NCBI GenBank assembly: GCA_013399115.1
Contig: VXAA01003352.1
Location: 62,001 to 126,000 of the forward strand
Length of the DNA: 64,000 nt
Reading direction: 5' to 3'
DNA from: Anseranas semipalmata
Lineage: Eukaryota; Chordata; Aves; Anseriformes; Anseranatidae
Positions within the stretch are counted from its first letter, which is position 1. Each line of letters opens with the position of its first letter. The position numbers and the translations under genes were made by a program. Positions 1-13,300 of this stretch are shown piece after piece. Below the pieces are notes generated by a model. That model saw only the letters and a list, made by a program, of their open reading frames with translations. It was not told the DNA's origin and ran no database searches.

Positions 1-3000
1 TTGAGTTCTTGCTCCTCCATTCAGGGCCAGATCTTATGTGTATTGCCGGTATCTGTGTAGTACATGTCTTCCAAGTTTTCTTCCTGCTCTTCCCAAAGGG
101 TGCAGGGTGGGTAAGTGGGGTGCAGTGACCACTTGACAGGTCTTTCTGATGGCCTGGTCTGATCTGGAGAGAATTTTGTCATTTGAGACAATCTTCATGT
201 GCTCTAAACAGTTGGTCTTAGAAACTTGTTCCCTCCTTATGTACTGGCTTTTTCAGTTTGTCATCTTATCCATGGGACCAGTCTGAGCCTTTTCCTTGTG
301 TTTTCTTTAGCTGAAACTTTTTCCCCTTATCCACCTCAGATGGAGGCAAGACAGATGGTCCAGGTACATTGACATACTTGCTTGCTGGATGTCTTTTAGT
401 GTTAGAGATCTGCTCATTCCCCCAGACACATTCTTGCTGAGAGGTGGAAAACTCAGCCAGGTGGACACACCTGTGCTCAGTGTGCAGAGCATACTTCAAG
501 TTCATGTTATCTGAGGTGTCTCATCTCTGTTCATGAGATTTCTCCTTCATCGAGCTGAAATGTACTAGTTCTTTCTACTTTAATGTATGCATAGTTCCTG
601 TTTCTGTCCACTCTTTTTCCTTTTCATAGCCCAGTGCTGCTGAAGTTCCTCAGGCATCTAAGTTATTCCTTCTGGTGCTTAGACATGAGCTCCAGGTAGT
701 CCCCGCTGCTTGCCGAGCACCTCCTTCCCCGCTGAGATCTCACTGCTGTGCCTTCTGTCAGTGCCGTGGCCTTAGGCAAAGCTGGTTAGACTGGAAGCAC
801 TGGGAACAGATCCTTTCTGCCTAGACTGTTCTCAACATGCATATGACAATAGTGTGAATTTTCTTAGGTACAAACTAGATGTTTTTGGTAATACCAATGC
901 ATCTACCTAATTTTTTCCCTCCCCAAACCTTACTTGTACACGTGACACGTTAGAGACATGAAGTAAGTCCTGTCCTTTCAAGACCAACTTCTGTCTTTCC
1001 AGAAGTTTATTTCCGTGCATGAAAGATCATAATTCCTGTTCACCGTTGTCTAATTAGTGAAGCTGACCCATTTTCAAGGGTGTTCCTACTGAAAAACCAA
1101 CTTCCCCACTGGCATACTTGTGGCAGGCACGTTTCTGTGTCTGCATATGGAAAATGCAGCTGGAAGGACTCAACATTACTGCCAATTAACTTCTCTTTTT
1201 GGTTATGGAGTAAGGAAGGGGTCATGATATCACTGGCTTTGAAGTCTTGCATGTCACAGGTCTACGTTCCCTTTTTAACACATGAAGATTAATAAGGTAT
1301 TCTAAGATTTTGTTCAACAGCTCCAGAATATTTACCCCTTTTACCAGGCAGCAAATATGAAATCAGTCCCTTAATTCCTAGTCACGTTGTCATTTTGTAT
1401 TTCTAAAAAGATTTGGTGAATCTCAGTCAGGCTTGTTAAAGCCTCCAGGTTGAAAGCCTGGGGTCTGCACCACTCTTCCCGAGCGCCCACAGGATGTGCA
1501 CTACAGTCCAAGTCATACATCTGCCCTTACCCTGACATAGCAGTGTCTCTTACAGACCCTGCAGAGCCCTTGGTTTCTGATGGGAATATTAAGTGATGTG
1601 GTTCCTGCTTCCTGGACAAATACTTACTAGAGACAAGGTTTTATGTTGTTTCAGGCTTTGAACAGAGTTGAACAGGTTAATTTTTATGTGCCAGTATGAA
1701 TAATTCCAATGAGGCTTTTTTTTACAAGTTTACTTTCTATCTGCTTTTCTAATGTCTCATTACAAGTTTTTCAGGAGAAATCCTGGCTTTGTTGAAATCT
1801 CAGGGAATTTTGCCATTGCCTTTTAAGAACAACCTAGGGCTTGACCTTGTGTGTTAAGTCTACGTAACAGAAGTCTTCCTTGGGAAGAAACTTTCTTCAA
1901 GTGAGTCAACTGCACTGTTTTTCTGAGTCAGTGATGGCTGGTTGCAAGTACTTAATACTGTGTATGTTTATAAATATAAAACTGCAAGAGTAGAAGCACA
2001 TGATGTCTGTTTTCAGAAAGCTGAGTGTTAGTCATTTCTTTCTGACCTTTTTGGTGTTGTTCTGTCTGTCCATAGAACTCATATGTTTCACTCTTCAAAT
2101 TTATGTTCATTTTATCCTTCATTTTTTTGTTTTTTTTAGGACCCAATGTTGTCTTCCAGTGTGAAAGCACCTCAGAGACCCACTATCCAAGTTTGACTGT
2201 AGCGTGGAGGCAGGGTGGCCAGCCCTGCTCAAATATCTCTGAAACAATCCTTTTGCTTCGTTTGAATGTTAGATCCAGTCAAGAAATTAGGTTTTCGTGG
2301 GTTTTCTTATAATCTACATTTACAGTTGATTTGTAAAAGGAGAAAGGATAGTGGGTCTTTGTGTGGCTTTCACTGCTGTTCATTCTTGTTTCCTTTAGCA
2401 TTTTTCTTTGGCATTGGTAATCCTAGATCATTAGCATGCATATCAAGTTATCGTTTGCATGGTGGGATTGCAGACACACAAAGACCCACTATTTGCACAG
2501 TTTATCTGAGCTGTTTTGAATGGGCAGTTGTGTTTTTTTAATGTTGTAATATACATACTTTGCAGAATTAAAATGTTCACTGGTTACTGTTCTAATGGAC
2601 TTGATTTAATCTACATATTGAGCCTTTAAAATTGACAGCCTATAAGGCTCATCCAGAAAATAAACCCTACCTATCTCTACTGCTGCTGGTAACTGTGATT
2701 ACAAATATGCTACACAATCTAAGATTTAGATTTGGTGCAGTCCAGCTTTTAAATACCCTTTTTACTGGGCAAGAAATATTAAGCATAGAATGGAAGATAC
2801 CTTTCTTTTTTCTTCCTTCACGGTAGTCCTACAGCAGGAATTCAGGTTGTTTTGGCTCAATATGTCGTATCCCTAAATAACTTCCTCCCTTTATTCTGAT
2901 AATTCATATTTTGCTTTCAGTTTTAGCAAACAGCAAATATGTACTAGTTAGTGCAGTAAGTACTGGTACAGCCTCTGTGCTACTAGACCCTTGTCCTGCC

Positions 3001-6000
3001 CCTTTTTTCATTAAACAGTTATGGTACTGAGTAGTGTTTTTATCTGGCTACAGTCTGCAGTGACTTTAAGTAAGTACCAGCTGAAAGCTGCTGCTCTTCT
3101 ATTCGGTAAATAAATTAGCAGCCTAATACATAGGCAACCTTGGTAAAGAGACGTTGTCAGAAAAGAAACACTAACAGACACCTGGAGCTGAAGGCAGAGA
3201 ATTTTAGTTTAAAAATGGAACTATATTCCTCATCTCAAAAGTGGTCCTTGAAGGTACAGTTACGGCATGCTAGCGATATGATGCAGTGAAGATGCACACA
3301 TTTTATTAGGATGGGGGAAGGGAGGGAACAGGACTTCAGGACTATAACCCTGATATCCCTTTAAATAAAAGGATTAATCAATAGCAGACTAGCCATTGGA
3401 TGAAATAGTTCTGTGATCCTGTAATAACAGGAGAGATCTAGTAGACACAGTATTTAATTTAGCTGGTTTCCTGAACTTGGTAACAAAACAGCAAAGGTCA
3501 CTTATGCAATCAGAAATGTTTACAAACCACTGTATGTTTACTATATATATGTGAATGTTGTGAAGGTACTATCAGGAAAAGGTTAGTCAAATTGCAGAGA
3601 TTTAAAAGCCTTTCTCCAAAAGTTCTATACAAAGAGTGGAATGTTATGTATTTAATATACTTTATCAAATAATGTATATGTGCCCTTTAGGTCAGAGGTA
3701 TATCTTTTGTGCAATACAGACTACAGCAATGTGCCTACATAAAACTACAAATGGATTTCTATTCTGGATGTATTTTGTCTAAACCAGTATTTTGTTATAG
3801 AATGAAATGTTATTGTAGGCAAATAATGTGCTAGATGATTTCTCCAGTATTCTTGCTGACTTGATTTCTTTTTGAAACTACATTTTTAAATATTTCTGCT
3901 AACATATGCTAATCATTCTGAATTGCGTTCTCTTAATTTCTGACTTTGAAGGTCTGTTTAATACAGACTGAACTTCATTGTGCTACACTGGTGGTGGCAT
4001 GAAGCAGTCACTCACTTTAGTCTAATAATTAGGTGATCTTATAAATTACCCCATTTCTAAAAGGCACTGTGAACCTGTGGGATTTGAGTTAAACTGGCTT
4101 CCCAGTGTTCAGTGACAGTTTGCCTGGAATGCCAAATTGCTACTAATTGTTTCTGAAAAAAGAAAAACAACTTCTCATCCTATCTGGGAAGATCTAGGAG
4201 ATAGTATCGTGGCATTTTCCAAAAACAACTGTCATTCTACCAATTTTTTAATGGTACGATTGGAGATCAGGGTAGTATCAAGTACAGTTTCACACAAGTA
4301 GCCCTATAGGTGGGTACGTAGATATGAACATTACTAATTATTGGAACAGCTGCCCCTCAATTTGAACCGATGAGTATTGCGATGAAGCATTTAGGGCTTT
4401 CACAGTTCCCTTCTGATGTTTCAGTATTACCTGAGTATGCTCTAAATTCTCTATAACTAATAACAATGATAATAATAATAGTAATAGACTTTAATAATGC
4501 TGATTGAGAGACATAGTCCCTGCCTTTGGTATTTCTCTCTATTGCTGAAGTCTGCCTAATACAGGTCAAGCACAATCACCTGAGAGCTCTGCTCTCCTGT
4601 CACATGCAGGTGCAGAAAGAATTGTACAGATATATCAGATTATCAGGAGGAAAGGCTATGCTGAGGATGTATTTAATGCAGGATTTTAAAATAATCTTCT
4701 CTATCAGTGAAGAGGTGTAGCTAATAGAAGCTGGATTTCAATCAGATTTTTTGTTTTAAAAATGTCATTTTTTTCTCTGATTGTGTGTAATGTACTCTCT
4801 CATTGATAAAAGTCCCTGGAGTGAGGTTCAACTATCGTCCCAGCCAGCCAAGTAAAACTCGTGTCAAAGTTTTCATCCCGTATTTGGGTGAAGAAAGTTC
4901 AGCTAAGGACAGGGTGAAAACTAGGGATGTTTGTTGAACTGGCAGTCCCCTCTCAAGACCTGAGAGTCTAAATGTTGCTTAGAGCCACAAGACGTTAACA
5001 CTTAGAACTGAAGCCATCCAGGAAAGCAAAATAATGACGTTGCCTGCAGCATAGCACTTGCTTAATACTGTTTCCTATGGGCCAGCAGAGAATGGGGGCC
5101 ATTGTGTAACTGGGGGTGAGAATGTAAATGATACTCTGAGTGCACAAGAACAAGTACTGAAGTGCTTCCTAATTTTGTAATTGTCTAGTTTGCATAAAAA
5201 CCTCCAAAAGCTTAGTTCTGCAAAAGCTTGATTTTCAAAGCTGAGTTCCTGATCCAGCAATTAGATCCATGCAGGAAAGTCTTGTGCGACCGCCTAGACG
5301 TGGCTGCAGGTCTGGGCTGGGTGAGTAGTCAGTGACTGTGAAAGCATACAGAGCACTGTTTTAACATCATTGTTACTAATGTTATAGTTAGGAGCACAAA
5401 AGGCATAAAGCTCCATCAGAAAAGTTCCACGCTAACAATCGAAACGCGTCCTACCAGTCGATGAACATTTATCCCATCTGAATGCTGTGTCAGACTGTAT
5501 CCCTGTGTGATGTGTGTGAGTCGGGTCAAACACCTGTACATAAGTCTGCTCATAGGAACGCTGGCAAACCTTGGCCTGTAGTCGTGTTGGGAGCTGCTGC
5601 AGGGTAACGCTACTTTAATGTAATGAACTAATAAACTGCTACTTAATGGTGTGTGCTGCCTTAAAATATCTTTTGTTGTTCTCTTCAAGCTAGAGTATTA
5701 ATGTGTGGGGATGATTGTTCAGACATGCAAATGCAGGCTATGCTTAGCATGAGGCAATTGTTCATCTTTGTTTTTAAACAAAGTTGTAAGATAACTATGC
5801 AAATGTACTTTATTAAAGGGACACATAAAAGGATCTAGTCTGTCTGTTGTGGTTTTTTTGTTCATCTGGGGAGTTGTTTTTTTTTTCCCATCTGAATAGC
5901 TTGGTACAAGCATTATGTTACCTGGTTCTGTGACACGGCGACTTAATTTTGCTTCTTACCTCTTGCAAATTGAATCATAAATTTCTTGTTTTGTAGTGGA

Positions 6001-9000
6001 GAGAGTATACTGCATTTCGTGAGGTTGGATAAAATTTGTATTATGTTTCCCAGGGCCTGATGGAAACTGACCTTTTCATGGCAGCGGATTTGCTGAATTA
6101 GTTCCTTTCACAGGTTTCAGGAGGCACGGAGGCTGCTGACAGCTACAGGCAGTGACAGGCGTACACTGCAAGTCAGCTAGCCTCTTGGTGTGCCTGCAGA
6201 GATTGTAAAATGGGAGATGTTCCACAGTACCATCGGTCTGTGCTCTGGCTATAGTGGAAGGGCTACTTTAATGCCAGTCCATGGCACTTATGGTGAGATG
6301 TACTCTTGCTGTGGTATAAAAAATAGAAGCAGGTTAATATAGACAACAAACAAAACCCTTATCTGCATTTTCCAACCATATCAACTGGTTTAAGCTAAAA
6401 AACAAAACCCCAAAACCAAAAAATCCATAACCTTAAACCAAACTGTCTCCTTGCAAACGCAGTTTATGTTGGCCACCTCTGCCCCTAGTCTTCACTAAAT
6501 GACCTGGCTGTGATGCCTCTGGGCTTGCTTAGGTATAGACAGATCCTTCAGGGAAAGTGCTGGAGCTCATGTTTGAGGCTCAAGATGTCTTTGCAAAGCT
6601 GTCATTATTTTTAAATATGTTTTTTCATTGTTCAGTGAGTGGGGAAGTTCGCTGGGGAAGTGGGCAAAGCACTTGGTGCCTAAGCAAATCTGGGCATCTT
6701 GGAAAGCCTCTATCCATCTGGTTTTTACCTCAATTCTTTGGAATTGGCTTTAAGTGAAGAATTTTAATTCATTTCCCCTTTTTGAACAAAGGAAAAAAAA
6801 ATATATATATATATATTTTGAAATGGTGATAGACCTTGTTAATCTCTTTCACAGAAGGATTTCTTCAAAAAGTGTCACTCTTCCCCCAGAACTTACTTAT
6901 CTCAAGTCCAAAATCTGTCAGTAATTTAAAGGTCTCCTCTGCCCCTGTTTTTCAGGCGTTTGAATCTCATGCAGAGTAGAACATCTTTTGACTATGAAAA
7001 GCTAGCTTTTCAAGCAGGGTTAACTATGTTAGTAGAAATAAAGTATTTCTTGTTCAGGTATATTTGGAGAGGGAAGTATAATTTTAAACATAAGTTTAGA
7101 GACTGGGATTTCCTGTTTATAAACTGTCCAGCTTGTTCTACCCTGCCACCGCGAGACAGCTGCTTCCTCATCTTGGAGAGCAGGATTTATCACGAAAGGT
7201 ACCACAGCTGCCGTAGGCATTGCTCTGGTGTTGCGCCCCAAGTTTCAAAGGTACCAGACTTGTACCACTGGCTTCGCTAGACGTCGTTCTCAGGAGGGAG
7301 CTAGGCAGACCGTACCCAGATTTTTTGAACAGCCTGGCCTTGCCCTGCTCTTGGTGGAAGAGGTAGGCTGGATTGCCCTCCAAAGGTAATGTAAACTTCT
7401 TATCTAGTCAGCAGAGAGAGGTCAGTCTGTGGCGTGGGCAGCTGAGGTTCCCCTCTGCAGGCTCTCCGAAAAACCCGCTGCTTTTCATTAGCTGCACGGG
7501 GAGCTTGGGACGAAGCTTCGCAAGACAGAAGCCAAGGCAACAGCTTTCTGCTGCCAAAAAAAGGCAGTTCTATTGCTTCCACACGCATTCCTGGCTGCTA
7601 AACTAGCAGAAAACTACTGTTTTCCTTTTCTCCCTCCGGATTCATTTTCTGCCAGGGTGTGAGCTGGGAGTCAGATAAGTGCCAGAACTGATGCAGGGGA
7701 AGGAGGGAACGGGAATGTGGGAGGAGAACAGGCAGAGCTGTAGGTCCACCCTTGCTGTACCAGTGAGCCACTGGGTTACAGTGGCTGCTTTGGAAAAACA
7801 TTGGCAAGTATATTAGGCACGTTGCTGTATTCTCTCATTTGCTTCTCTTCCTTTCAGATCCAAATGCCTAAATTTGCCTTCTAAAATCAGATGTGTGGAT
7901 TCTATGCTATGTTTTTATGCCAGTATCATCAGACCCATCCAAATTCAGAGCTTTTTGACTAGTGCTGATTTAAATGCAAAATCGCATTCAGCCATTGATC
8001 CAAAAGCTGATGGTCCAAATACAAGGTTAGGGCAGGAGCCCATTAAGTGAGCTGCGTTTTTGTATCTGACAATGAGCTTTATAAATCAGATCTATTTTAG
8101 GTGCACAGAAAAGGCATGTCTGCCTCCCAGAGTTTGCCTCAACTTGATGTAGACAGCATGAGACAGACACAAATCCAGAGTGTGGGTGGTTCTAGCAGTT
8201 GTGATATAAGCAAACAGCAACGGGAGCTTCAGGCCTTTGCTGCCCTTGCTGTAGGACTGTACCTTGCAGTAGAAAAAAGAACCACGTGGTCAAAGCGGAG
8301 ATCTAAGGTCTGAGTCTGGGCAAATGAAGTATGGTTGCTGTGCAAGCACTTGACAGTGCTAAAATTTAGTGCCTTAGGAACCAGCTGGGCTTAAATTCAG
8401 TTCTGGACACGCTAAAGAATGTTGCTAGAATCCAGAAGTAGCACGCATTGACCAAAGTGAAAACTGATGGATTATGAGATGCCAAGCTTCATAGGAATCT
8501 CTTTGATCTATAACCTTACTCCTTTTTCTCTTCTAATTTCGGCTTGATTTTAACTTTGGAAATAATTAAGTCTAGAAGCAGCATTCTCCACGATTAGAAG
8601 AGCTGCAATCCCAGGTCTCTTCTTAAAAAGTAGTATTTTTTCAGTTGTTGTTAGAAAGCTTAAGATTCATGATCCTTCTGGGGGTTACGTAGCAGAACTG
8701 GAATACCCTTGTTTTTAGCTGTTGTCTTTACTGTTGTAGTCCTTTGTGTTGCTCCAAGGATTTCCCTATTAAAATACTCTGAAGGGTATCATAAAACTTC
8801 ATTTGACAAGTGTTTCTCCAGTGTGGCCTTCTCTTTTGCTGAAGGATGCTGCTGCTTTGAAGCAGCTTGATGTCTGTCCAACAAGCACACAAGTCTGGGA
8901 AGTTCAAATTAGGCCACTGTCACATCAAGTTTAGCCAAATGTTCACTGGTTTTTGGCTTTTTTCCTTTTCTTTTTTACAAATGTATTACTAATTCATTTT

Positions 9001-10190
9001 CATTACATTGTTCAAGGCAGTCTTCCCACAAACAAGTCTATAAATTGGCATCCATTACAACAAAGTCACATTCTAACCTCCTGGGTGCGTTAGGGTGACA
9101 AGAGATGCAACCCTTCGTGCGTCTCGCTGCCTTTCACTATGCCTGTAAACTTTCAAAAAGTATCACTCCTCTAGAAATGCCTGGTCTAAATGAGTTGCTG
9201 CAATGTTCTTTCTGCTATTCTGCAAAATCCACGGTTTAGATTTTATCAAAATCTGATGCAGACACATCAAATGATAGGTGTATATTCTTAAATACTCTGT
9301 AATTGTTTCTCTTTTTTCCCCCGCTACTTTGCAGTACTCTGCTAGCACGTGATGGCCAACAGATGGATCAGAGTTTGACTTCACATACTCTCCTTTACCT
9401 GTCTAAACATATTCACCGCTTTGACTTTGTTTTTACCAGTTTTCGTTTCAGTTACTAAATTTCAAACGCTGTTGTCATGTTTACTAACATGTATAATGAA
9501 GAGAGAAAGTATGAAACTGTAGGGTCTGCATGTTATCATAGAAAACTTGTTTTTTGTGTCATTGAATGTCTGTGCATGATTTTGATTATTCATACTTAAT
9601 GTATAAAAATAATTCAAAGTATCTCTGGCTCATTTGGTTTCTAAACTAGAAAAAAGTTGTGCAACTATAAATTTTGCATCATAACTTTGCAAACTTATAC
9701 TGGTGGTTTGTATAATAAATTAATAACCAAAGCAGAGTACTTTAGAAATGGGGTGGAGATTAAAGGTGCAATGTCATAAATCAATACCAGACACGTTCTA
9801 GATGACTTCATCTCACAACAGACATTGCGTAAGGTAAGAGAAAACCACAGTTTTGAAAACAGCATTGCAGAAAAGAAGAGATGGGAAAAATCATGAGACA
9901 AATGGAGTTACAGGAAGTCAGGAATTCTTATTCTGCATCACAGTACAAGAAAAAGGGATGCTCGAAGAAGTAAAAAGGTGACAGACTGAAAACTGGCATA
10001 AAGAGGGGAGGGGACCAATCACTACATCACTAGATACTGAAACCCAGTGCTGCTGTGGACCGAGTTTTAAAAAAAAGAAACACTGTGTGTACAGTCCGAG
10101 CCTTGGGCTGGTGTATGTTGATGCAGTTTTGTTAATTCATCAGATCCGATGGCTCGAGTGGGATCTAAACTACTGGCTTGCTTCTTGTAG
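1..10190 (+). other. ITSN2: ITSN2 intronic sequence upstream of the first DH exon
   Basis: This 10 kb stretch has no exon of the known long isoform. I searched by eye for the fifth SH3 domain (WWQGE, SNYV) and did not see it, so that exon lies left of the window. It holds a short AT run at about 6800, many short open frames of chance length, and a strong acceptor-like site at 2110-2139 discussed under findings. No interspersed repeat is recognised. Confidence 0.8.
6800..6816 (+). repeat. AT dinucleotide run
   Basis: Eight AT units follow a nine-base A run in the ITSN2 intron. Confidence 0.85.
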
Positions 10191-10312
10191 GGTGTGCTGA
10201 TCTCCAAAGCCTCGATACTATGCAACCAATGGAAAGGAAAAGACAGGGCTACATTCATGAACTCATTCAGACAGAAGAAAGGTATATGGACGATCTTCAG
10301 CTTGTCTTAGAG
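10191..10312 (+). CDS. ITSN2: ITSN2 exon: linker and start of the DH domain
   Basis: It follows the acceptor CTTCTTGTAG and ends at GAG|GTGAGA. Translation begins [18 protein letters not shown] and ends DLQLVLE. The first two bases (GG) finish a codon begun in the upstream exon, which by homology is the Trp of QQW. Confidence 0.96.
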
Positions 10313-13300
10313 GTGAGATGTCTTGCACATGGAAATGCCTTTGGAAAAACACCAACTTGTCCTACAGAATAGCAGCAATAAAAAGGGATTGTTAAGAACT
10401 ATGAAATGCTAGAGGAAGAAAGCAATGTTGTGTGAGCACCTCCTTTTCTAGCGAACATTATGCAGTTGTCCAACAGGCTAAAAAATCACGTTGTGAAAGA
10501 CATTGCTTTACAAGGACTTTGCTATCTTCCAAATCCTGTTCTTAAGAGTTTGGCAAATGCTCAGGGTAAAGATGATGGGCTGAGCTGGGTTGTCTGGCAA
10601 AGCTGCACAGGCTCATGCTAAAGTCTGTAAGTACCATAAAAGTGTATCATCTGCCTTTGTCTCTGAATTTATTTCTAGAAACAAGACTCTGCATAAAGTA
10701 ATTGTGTGGTGAGGTGTTAAACCTTAACACAGAGCGAGTTACCCAGGTGTTCTGGTATCCAGAGGTATTATGCTGAAGGAAAGGGTAGTTCTACACGTAG
10801 TTACCTGTGACCGCTTTGGGTACAGGGATAGGTGCAATGTGCAAGTGTAATTTGTGTAGCGTTTGTCTCTGAAATCACAGGAATGCTCTTCGGCTGTACG
10901 GTCAGCCTGCAGGTCCCAGTGCTTGTCCCTGCTTCACAAATGGTGACGCTGCTGTCAGAACAAGGTCACACGCTTAGGAAAAGCAGGGATGACTGTCACA
11001 AGTGCTAGAAAGGAACTGCTTTTAACGTCTGTAGAGACATTGGACACTGAGCATTCATTAGAAAAGCACAATCACTGCTAATCTAAATGAGAGGAGTATG
11101 AGTGGTTTTGTCTCTGAAGAATTGCTCACCATTCTGATTTTTTTGGCCACAGGTTTTCCAAAAACCAATGGCTGATTCAGGCTGTCTCACAGAAGGGGAG
11201 ATGGGGCTGATCTTTGTTAACTGGAAGGAGCTCATCATGTCAAATACAAAGTTACTGAAGTGAGTACTTACATTTTTATCTCCTAAGTAAGAGTTCACTT
11301 AACCTTTTACGTTTTCCTCTTCTTCTTTCTTCTCCTGTTCCTTTCCCCAGGAGGTTTCTGGTTTTACAGTAAATACTCCTGTCCTTGCTGATTACTGGCT
11401 GTGTATGTGTGCATTCAGAACAGCTAAAGGCATTCAGAGCATCTCAGAAAGAAGGAGCTGTTACAAGAGAGAGACAGGAATAAACAGCAAGAACTGATGC
11501 ACGTTTACTATAATATCTTAGAAACAGAGCCCTACAGAAAAGAGTGAGCGTGGGAGGTGTTCTTCCCAGCTTTCTGCAAAGCCACCTTCTGTTCTCTAAA
11601 AATAAACTTTGGAGAGACAAAGTGGCTAACAATGTACTGTAATGGGATGCTGCTTGAATGTAGTGATTGATACCACTTGTCCCTGAAACCTGAAAGGAGA
11701 GTCCCGGTCACGCAGACCCTGTTGGGCAGATCTTTCGGGTCACACTGAGCTTCCTGCAGCCTGAACTTCCCGCTCCGCTTGGAAGCTGCCCATGGGGTTT
11801 AAGGGAATCCACCTCGCAGGCTCGCATCCTTTCACAGATGCATGTTGTAAGAATTTTGACTTAAGCCTTACAGCAAAGTTGGATGGTGATTTCTTTTCTC
11901 TTTAGAGCCTTGCGAGTGCGTAAGAAAACAGGAGGAGAAAAAATGCCAGTGCAGATGATTGGGGACATCTTGGCAGCAGAACTCTCACACATGCAGGCCT
12001 ACATTCGGTTCTGCAGCTGCCAGCTTAACGGGGCTTCGTTGCTGCAGCAGAAAACTGATGAAGATGCTGATTTCAAAGACTACCTAAAGGTATCTTGTTC
12101 AGCAGCTTTTGTACCTTCTTTCCTCAGCGACAGGAGCCTGTCTAACCAGCATCGACCAGATCGAAATAACCCAGAGAAGTGAAATCTTGCAAAAATAGAC
12201 AAGAACCTTCCAAGGAGTATTTATATGGTGACCGTGGTTGACGCTGCGTGTGCTTTATAAATGTCTTTAGCGAGTGCTTTACTCCATTTCCCTTTCTGTC
12301 ACTTGTTACTTCTGTGTAATGGTTAACCTTACAAAGCTACAGTGCCAGTGTCTGCACCTTCCCAAAATTCCTGTGGTCAAAAGAGTCTGTGGAGTTAAAA
12401 TAAGAAAGCTGTTGCCCCGAACACATCATGCAACCTGCAAACCAGTGGGGTGTGTGCAGTGTGTCTGAATGGTGGGGTTGCAGCAGGGACCGGGCCTTTA
12501 AAGGTGCATTTTGAGCCTCACAGCTGGGTGTGCTGCAGAAATAAATAAGGAATTGCTGCCATATTGCAGCTGATGCGGTGGCTTTGAAGCCATGAAAGGA
12601 GAAATGCCAGAACCGTTGACATCAGGCTTTTGGTTCTTTCATTTTTTTGTTTTGTTTTTTTTTTTTTCAACCTGAGTGAGGAATGTTATGTCAAAATAAA
12701 AGCTAGAATGGTTTTGAATGTAAGGACTCTGCATGAACAATGATGCTACAGCTTATGCTGGCAAAGCATCTGAGTACAATGACAGTGCTGGCTTTCCTGT
12801 TTGTTCTAGATACAAGTGGACTGTATTGTTTGCTAACCTAAAAATCTAAGATTTCTCGGAATTCCTGAAAAATTAAATTTGATCAGACATTTTTCAGTGC
12901 AGTGAAGCAACTGTTTCTTGATGAGTAATGCAATGTCTCTGTTAAAACTCTGGATTGCACCATAGAAACTCGCCCTGGACCCTCGCTGCAAAGGAATGCC
13001 CCTCTCCAGTTTCCTCCTGAAACCTATGCAAAGAATAACGCGCTATCCTCTGCTTATAAAGAGTGTGAGTACCCTAAGTGAAGTCTTGTAGGAGAATGCT
13101 TTTGATTTTGGTCTCTATAGCAAAAGCAAAAAAGTCTTATCCCTGTACAGGGATTTCTCTGAGAGTGCAGAGAAATATTTCCTGTGCTTACATCTGGTCT
13201 TGTCTTGGTTTCTCCCCTGTTTCTTCTGCACCAGATTCTAGAGAATACTCCAGAAAATCACCCGGATCACAGTAATCTCAAGCTTGCCTTGGAGCGTGCG

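Noticed and set aside
8101..8313. A 70-codon frame in the ITSN2 intron preceded by TTTTAG
   Set aside because: The pyrimidine tract before the acceptor is poor, there is no recognisable domain, and the length is expected by chance.
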